DNA of 64,000 nucleotides, taken from contig OZ038500.1 in assembly GCA_964036315.1 (NCBI GenBank), positions 53,182,782 through 53,246,781 on the forward strand. Reading direction: 5' to 3'. This document shows, piece by piece, positions 57,011 to 64,000 of the stretch. A program made the translations under genes and the position numbers. Position 1 is the first letter of the stretch. The number at the start of each line of letters is the position of its first letter. Origin of the DNA: Acanthosepion esculentum (taxonomy: Eukaryota; Mollusca; Cephalopoda; Sepiida; Sepiidae). The notes under the pieces were generated by a model. That model was given only the letters and a program-made list of their open reading frames with translations. It was not told the DNA's origin and did not search any database.

Positions 57011-57951
57011 GGGGAATTTTAATGTTTTTCTCGATATGAAATACACCAGTGGCTCGGAGAAGGACACTGTTGGGCAATAAAATGACAAAGTGGAAAAATG
57101 TAATGAATTTCTTTCTATAAAAGAATTCATTGGGCTAAAGTGATGTTTTTATTGATAGATTTTGTATTTGAAAGGGGTGTTAATATGAATGAGAGTGCTG
57201 GTTATAATTATGTACTGACAAGAAATGCTGAGGAAGTGGAAATGCTAAATTAAAAATTTTTAACTTTTAAAGATTTATGTGTGTGTGTGTGTGTGCGCGC
57301 GCGTTTTTTTTGTTTTTGTTTTTGTTTTTCTTCTCCCCAAATGTGTCAGGACATACAATCTCATTCCTTTTTCCCTACACTTTTGTTTGTAAATATCACA
57401 CATAATGACCACAAAAAAATCTGTCTAGAAAGACAATGCTAGAAGCTGAATGCAAATTTACCATGGATGATCTAGCAATCAAAAAGCACTTTCGATACAG
57501 TTTCACCTTAGTCAATTACTTTCCCCTTTATTTAATTTAGACTTAAAAAATGCTAATTTATGGTCGAACTCATTATTGAGTGTATTGTTTTGTAAAGGAT
57601 CTCTTTACTATTCACATAATCTTTTATTTAAATTCTATTAGGTCTCTCTTATGTATTCCTTGTGGCAATCATTACAGGCTCTAGAATAAATGCCTGCTTC
57701 AGGTTTTAGGTTGTCATTATTTTGTTTTGTATTAAGTCTCTTCTTGTTTTAGAAGTAGTTTTAACATTTTATGTTAAGTTTAAATTCTTTTCAATTGTAG
57801 TTGTGATAGTTGGCAGCACTTCTCCTTGCTGTATAATTAAAACCAACACTCACATTTATATCTACCGGTCCACTCCCATTACTGTTCAATGAAGTCCTTC
57901 TAGAGGACACAAAGCATTACATAAATTTTCCACATTGTCATTCTGTTGCCT

Positions 57952-57954
<3 letters not shown>

Positions 57955-57999
<45 letters not shown>

Positions 58000-58020
58000 G
58001 TGTATATATATGTGTATATA
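57955..58020. repeat. (TA)n with TGTG interruptions
   Basis: TA tract followed by TATGTGTATATATATGTGTA. Confidence 0.95.
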
Positions 58021-58362
58021 AGAACTTTGAAAAGGTGGGGCACAACATTTCTTTTATTAATATGTTCGGAATTTCCTGTCTTATTTAAGTGTGCTTTTGG
58101 GTTTGGCCACCTAGATATGATCAATCAAAAGAATTTTAAGGAAATATTAATTTCTCTTATTGTCATGCCATCATAAGCTTCTATGTTACTGTAACAACAT
58201 TACTACATAAGATATGCATGACTCTAAAAGAAAAAAAAAATCTTATGACTTCACCCTCATGGAAAAGGATTCATTAAAACTCAAAACAGCAAATCTGTCC
58301 TCTCTCATATTCTTTTCTTTACAATCATTCACCCACTTTTGCTTTCATTTTATTCTATCATG

Positions 58363-58503
58363 CTATATATGTATATATATATATATGTATGTATATATAT
58401 ATATATATATGTATATATATGTATGTATATATGTATATATATGTATGTATATATATATATATATTTATATATATATGTATGTATATATATATATATATAT
58501 ATA
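58363..58503. repeat. (TA)n with ATGTATGT interruptions
   Basis: TA blocks separated by GTATGTA at fairly regular spacing. Confidence 0.95.
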
Positions 58504-58659
58504 CCTTTTACACTTTTTCACCCTTCATCTTCTTCCTGGCTTAATTACCTAGTTTTTCTGTGCATAACATTTTCTTGATCAGGTTGCTTAAATTTTTAAT
58601 ATGTAATGGATTCCAAGAAGTCGTTTTAAAATATTCAATATGACCTTTACTAGTCTGAG

Positions 58660-58770
58660 GCCATACAGACAGATATGACGAGGCCGTGTCTCGCAGGCGC
58701 ACCAAGTGAGCCGAAGAGGCCGTTTCTCTCGCAGGCGCACTGAGAGAGCACCGAGAAACATGTTTTTTAA
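58660..58770. repeat. GC-rich, CpG-rich patch with a duplicated 33-bp motif
   Basis: GAGGCCGTGTCTCGCAGGCG and, about 37 bases later, GAGGCCGTTTCTCTCGCAGG: two near-identical tandem units in otherwise AT-rich DNA. The adjacent CACTGAGAGAGCACCGAGAA then ACATG could be a decayed hammerhead end, but the core does not fit. Confidence 0.75.
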
Positions 58771-58935
58771 TAGATTTGAATATCTCTTTATTTACTCCTG
58801 GAATTATGTTGGGTGATTTCACTGGTTAGAATACTTCTGGAAGAATCAATGTAGAATTCTGATTTCAGGCAATTGAACTCATTATTTTCAATATAAATTT
58901 TGTAGTTCCCATAACATTTTGGCCCCAACTCTCTA

Positions 58936-59527
<592 letters not shown>

Positions 59528-60014
59528 ACGAACTGAAACATTAAAACCAGCTCTTCAAAAATGTATAGCACACATCTTGCTCCAGTTTTGAATAGATCCC
59601 TCCCTCCCCCACCTCCTCTTTCTGGCATTATGTTAGGAATTAAATTTGAATTTACATATCAAAACTATTGGTTGAGACTTATCATCTGAAGATGATAGCT
59701 TGTATATGAAATGTATTATATTTCAAGTTAGCTCGAGAGCCACTCATGTTAGGTTACTGAATAAATTGTGTGGTATGAATGTAAGAGGAAGTGAAGATTA
59801 TGTGGATACAGAGGATAGAGATAATGACTCCTGGCAAATATGCTGTCATCAATGAAGGGGAGATAACTATTGCAATTTATGTATTACAAAAGCCCGCTTT
59901 GTGTTTTTATATAGCAAGATTAAGTCTGTTAAATTCTTCTTCATATTACCAACATTTTTATCCTCACCTACTTCTCACTCTCTGTAAATTTCAATTTTGT
60001 TTCTTTATTTACAG

Positions 60015-60106
60015 TACAATAACAGAAAACCTGGTGGCACCTCTACAAGAGAAAATGGAAGAATGGAAGCGGAATGTTGCTCAAATGGACAAAGACCATG
60101 CCAAAG
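60015..60106 (+). CDS. MTSS1: MTSS1-like protein, I-BAR domain exon 3 of the window
   Basis: A 92-base exon. With AG from 51335-51336 it encodes S-TITENLVAPLQEKMEEWKR then NVAQMDKDHAK plus the first base of a Glu codon. PLQExMEEWK and DKDHAK are the strongly conserved blocks of MTSS-type I-BAR domains (end of helix 2 into helix 3). The acceptor is TTTATTTACAG (60004-60014) and the donor is GTATAA (60107). It ends in phase 1 and joins AA at 63257 to give Glu. No disruption. Confidence 0.95.
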
Positions 60107-61067
60107 GTATAAAGTTATTTTTCTTTTTTATTAATACTTGCTGTATCTTGTTCTGTTTGTATAGTCTTTTTAACGATATTCCGCTCTTTTATTCTTTTGG
60201 GGCAGGTCATCAAACAGTATCTGAGGAAACTGCCCATTCCCTCCAATGTCGGTGAGGAATTCCAGGGGGTCAATGATAATGAACATGTCAAATGGGGTCA
60301 GTGTGTAAATGACACTGAGCCAAATTTTAGTTAATTTACATGTCTATGGTATTCTTCAGTGCAGATGAAAGGAAGGCACTGAGCTTCAATGATCAGCAGA
60401 ATCAAAAGCCATAGTTAATCTACCCAAGTCGCTTTTAACTTATTTTAATGAGACTTATTTAATGCTACATTGAGCATTGCTTGCTCTTTTTTTAATTGTT
60501 TCACGTTGATTTTCAGATAGCAATCCCTTTTTTTTTTTTTTGCAACCTCTTACTGTAAAATAGTTTATGATTCTGAAGGTCATTTGGCATGATTACATCA
60601 AGTATGATGCAATATGTTTATTTAATTAGTACAGTTGGATATTAGTAGCATTTATGCATTTCTATTCAATAGCATCGGTTGTATTTAGGCTTGGTGTACT
60701 TAATATATTATTTGCTTGATTCATTGGGATTATTTAATATATTTTCTTAAATATATTTTTGAGGGAAAATTTTGAACCTGATGACACTGGGGGAGAAATT
60801 TTGAACCTGATCCAAATTAACTTTTCATACGTTTTCGTTGTGAACATCAGAGCGAGTTTTAAGGTTCAAAGATATTTCAAAAGGGGATCTCTGGTTGAAA
60901 AAATTTGACTCCCTGCTTTAGGATGTAGGAATTAGTTCTTCATTAGGTTCTTGGAATATTAAAAGGGAGAACAAGAAAAGGAAGTTTATGTTGTAACAAT
61001 CATTTTGGTGTACAATAAAATATCCTCAGTGTGATTCTAAAGGTGTAAAATGACATATGCCCCCTTT

Positions 61068-61070
<3 letters not shown>

Positions 61071-61107
<37 letters not shown>
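61071..61107. repeat. (CA)n microsatellite
   Basis: CA tract of about 18 units. A T-run (61241-61269) and an interrupted A-run (61353-61386) follow. Confidence 0.95.
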
Positions 61108-61111
<4 letters not shown>

Positions 61112-61236
61112 GTTCATCCAATACAAGGCTTTAGAGACACTTCATGGTAAATAGTTATTAAATGAGGTGTGTGATGTGAATGAAAGAGGTAGGAGGAAGT
61201 GAAGATTACTGTATCTGCTCATGTATAGTGCAACCC

Positions 61237-61274
<38 letters not shown>

Positions 61275-61589
61275 ATTTTAATCCCTCCATAAAAAAATTT
61301 ACCTTTGTATAGTGCAGCTGGGCATTGAAAATGAATGATTTTTAACCTCTTTAAAAAAAAAAAAATAAAAAAAAAACAAAAAAACCTATGTGCAGTGCAA
61401 TGACTATATTTTTGCATAATAAAACTGATCGTAAAAACTCACACTGTACTTGGGAATATATGGAGTTTTTCCCCATTTTTGACATGATCAATCTAATCTC
61501 TATATGACAGTATTCTGTTTTTTTTGTGAAATTAGGCCACAATTTTTAAAGAATTCTAATTTTTGTCTCTCAGGAGTTGGGGTGTATAA

Positions 61590-62225
61590 AGGATTAAATT
61601 TCTACGGCAAAAAGACAGAATGCATGCTTATTAGCAAAAGGAACAGACCAAAAAGCAAATCAGAGATACCAAAACAATTACATAAATTTAAATATCTGGG
61701 AAGGAATGTGTGACAGTGAAATCCAAAGGCGCACTGGGGTGGCAAAGTTGCATTCCAAAAGCTAAGCGGAGTATTAAGAAACAGAAAACTTTGTTAGAAA
61801 CAAAGAAAAGAGTACTGAACTGTAATGTTATATGTCCTATATGGCAGTGAATGAAAAATGAAGAAGACTTGAATCAACAGAATGTAGTTCTACAGAAGGA
61901 TGCTGAGGATACCATGAACCAAATATGTGAGCAACAAAGTTTTAGAGAAAATGGAAACTTATATTTATCAGGAAAAGAGAATTGAAATTTTTATAGCACA
62001 TGATGAGGAAAGAGGGTTTGGAAAATCTAATACTTACAGGACATATTGAAGGCAAGAGGGACAGAGAAAAACAAGTATAATGTACTTAGTGAGCTTCAGT
62101 AGATGGATAACAGAACAAGGTTTAAAATAAATAACAAAAAGACAATTTATTAAGAGCTACAAAGGACAGGAAATTGTGGAGAGCCATGATCGCTTACATC
62201 CTACGACACATAAAGAAGCAGATTG
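61590..62225 (+). mobile_element. RTE-like LINE ORF2 C-terminal region, degenerate
   Basis: The + strand encodes FYGKKTECMLISKRNRPKSK and LHKFKYLGRNV, then in broken frames the RRTGVAKLHSKS, LESTE and LRIPWT-like blocks. It ends with the WRAMIAYIL-like 3' part (GAGAGCCATGATCGCTTACA at about 62180). Same LINE family as 15835, 32560 and 34015. Confidence 0.78.
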
Positions 62226-62429
62226 AAAAGTTTTGGGGTTTTTTCATTTTTGGAGAGTATCACAATTTTGTTCAAATTTTGACGTACGTTTCTTATTTTT
62301 TTATGTGATGTGATAGAGAAAAATAGAAATGAATGTATATTTAGGACAAAGTTCAGAATCGTGGACACAATGATGCTTTTGAAGATGGCATAAATAGTAG
62401 ATAACTTATTGGCAATTGTTCATCCCTTG

Positions 62430-63185
62430 CTGAATATGAATAAATCTGATACTCACAGGACATTTTGAAGGCAAGAGGGACAGAGGAAAACAACGTATAA
62501 CGTACTTAATGAGCTTGATTAAATGGATGGGTGGAAAGGTTTAGAAGAAATAACAAAAATACAAAATTTATTAAGTGTAAAGAAGGACAGGAAATTGTAG
62601 AGAGTCAGGATCGTCTACGTCATGAAGGCAGAGAAGAAGAAGAAGACCGGGGGAAAGAGAAAATCACACGAATTCATATCATTTACGACAGTTTATATTG
62701 TCACATAATTTACATTGGCACATAATGAGGAAGGTGGGCTTGGAAAATCTGATACTCACGAGGCATATTGAAGGCAAGAGAGACAGAGGAAAACAAGTAT
62801 AATGTACTTAGTGAGCTTGAGTAGATGGATGACAGAAGAAAGTTTAAAATAAATAACAAAAAGACAAGATTTATTAAGAGCTACAAAGGACAGGAAATTG
62901 TAGAGAGTCGGGATCGTCTACGTCATGAAGGAGGAGAAGAAGAAAAACAAGAAGAAAAAGGAGACCAGGGAAACAGAAAATCAGAAGAGTTCATATCATT
63001 TACAGCAGTTTATACTGTCACATAATTTATATTACACACAATGAGGAAAGAGGGTTTGGAAAGATTGAGTAAATGGATGGCAAAATGAGATTTAGGAGAA
63101 ATAACAAAAAGACAAAATTTATTAAGAGATACAAAGGACAGGAAATTGTGGAGAGCCATGATTACCAACGTCCTGAGATGGTATA
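62430..63185 (+). repeat. Tandem copies of the LINE 3' end (about 300-bp units)
   Basis: After the LINE at 61590-62225 its last part is repeated: unit 1 62430-62715, unit 2 62720-63030, unit 3 63035-63185 (shorter). Each contains GAAGGCAAGAGRGACAGAGG and/or CTACAAAGGACAGGAAATTG and TTGTRGAGAGYCRKGATCGTCT-like sequence; units 1 and 2 share a unique TCATATCATTTAC-GCAGTT-TA-TGTCACATAATT spacer. No functional ORF. Confidence 0.85.
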
Positions 63186-63256
63186 TTACCGAAGGTAGCT
63201 TCTTTTATATCTGACAGGTAATGAAATTTGTATTAATTTTATTTTATTTTTTGCAG

Positions 63257-63331
63257 AATACAAAAAAGCAAGTCAAGAAATAAAGAAATGTGCTGCAGAC
63301 ACTATACGATTACAGAAAAAGGTCAAAAAAG
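63257..63331 (+). CDS. MTSS1: MTSS1-like protein, I-BAR domain exon 4 of the window
   Basis: A 75-base exon. With the G from 60106 it encodes EYKKASQEIKKCAADTIRLQ then KKVKK, plus the first base of the next codon (Gly expected). EYKKAxQEIKK...LQKK(A/V)KKG is the conserved helix 3 segment of MTSS1/ABBA I-BAR domains. The acceptor is TTTTTTGCAG (63247-63256) and the donor is GTGATT (63332). It ends in phase 1; the next exon is outside the window. The proline-rich region and WH2 motif expected at the C-terminus would lie far downstream. Confidence 0.95.
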
Positions 63332-64000
63332 GTGATTAAAAAATTCTTATTTTCCCTGTTTTTAAGGAATTAATCAAAATAGTGTTTCGCAATGAGCCCC
63401 AATTGGTTCGGACTGATATTGCCCCGCTTGCAAAATTCCATGGGTGAGTAGATAAAAAAAAATTTTATCCCATGGGAAACAAAAAAAAAAAAAAAACAAA
63501 TGAGGAAAAAGTGTAGTGTTAAAACTATTACAACATTCAGAAAGAAAAAAAAAATCAGCTTAAAATGCTAAACATAATTTTCTTTGGAAAGCGCTACTTT
63601 TATGAGGGGGTGCTGAAAAATCCTCGGCCTGACTCATTTCCCCAAAATATTAATCAGTAAACAGTAGAAGACAGGTTTTTGGGAAGTGGTCTATAACTTT
63701 AAGATTCATTGATATTCCAAAATTTATTCAGACAACTGAGCCACTTTGTTTTTAATGTTAACCTATTTCAGCCAACCCATTCTTCAGTTCGCATCATTAA
63801 CAACCCCAAATATATAAAGAGGGGCTTCAATGATCTGAATAACTTTTGGAATGTGGATGTGTTTATGATCTGTCATTGTAACAGAAAATAAAATTTCAAC
63901 ATCCTGAAAGATGATGCCAATTTATTTTGACAGGATGTGCCTGATAAATATTCTGATATTTTTTTTTTTTTTAAGTCTACAGACACTTGGTATCATAGTA
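63332..64000 (+). other. Intron (right end open)
   Basis: AT-rich sequence starting with donor GTGATT. The open frame at 63709-63891 resembles no family I know. No further I-BAR exon is visible. Confidence 0.75.

Larger units (their letters stand above)
60107..63256 (+). other. 3.1-kb intron of the MTSS1-like gene
   Basis: Donor GTATAA, acceptor TTTTTTGCAG. 60110-61070 holds nothing I recognise; the rest is a CA tract, homopolymers and a rearranged LINE. Confidence 0.85.

Overview
This 64-kb window looks like one intron-rich stretch of an animal gene, most likely from a coleoid cephalopod (octopus-like). That attribution is an inference. It rests on AT-rich DNA, very long introns, abundant (TA)n and polypyrimidine tracts, several tRNA-derived SINE families, 5S-derived SINEs, Penelope-like elements and many decayed LINEs and mariners. 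No bacterial-type gene is present, and nearly all open frames are repeats read through.

The one supported host gene lies on the + strand. Four short exons (10167-10240, 51252-51336, 60015-60106, 63257-63331) have AG/GT borders and compatible phases (1, 2, 1, 1). Joined in order they give about 108 codons of the IMD/I-BAR domain of an MTSS1 (missing-in-metastasis/ABBA)-like protein, which binds and bends membrane and bundles actin. The start codon, the first helix and everything after the middle of the domain lie outside the window. The introns are at least 10.2 kb (left, open), 41.0 kb, 8.7 kb and 3.1 kb, with at least 0.67 kb open at the right.

The introns are packed with mobile elements: Jockey/CR1-like LINE 3' ends (12.7, 14.4, 17.7, 20.8, 22.6, 38.2-40.1, 50.7 kb); a second, RTE-like LINE (15.8, 32.6, 34.0, 61.6-63.2 kb) with tandem duplications; two Penelope-like GIY-YIG fragments (2.6-3.7 and 25.7 kb); Tc1/mariner remnants and MITEs; and two probable solo LTRs, one with a clean 5-bp target duplication.

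The most interesting signal is a set of small fold-back or tRNA-headed retroposons carrying hammerhead ribozymes (HHRs). Cores with correct catalytic boxes and pairing are visible at 28.56, 35.38, 35.55, 53.13, 53.62, 56.68 and 56.93 kb, and decayed versions occur at 1.1, 11.1, 27.9, 51.7 and 52.1-52.7 kb. Four intact-looking cores lie on the sense strand of the MTSS1-like gene, so they would be transcribed within its introns. Several elements pair a pol III-type tRNA head with an HHR, which suggests SINE-like retrozymes.
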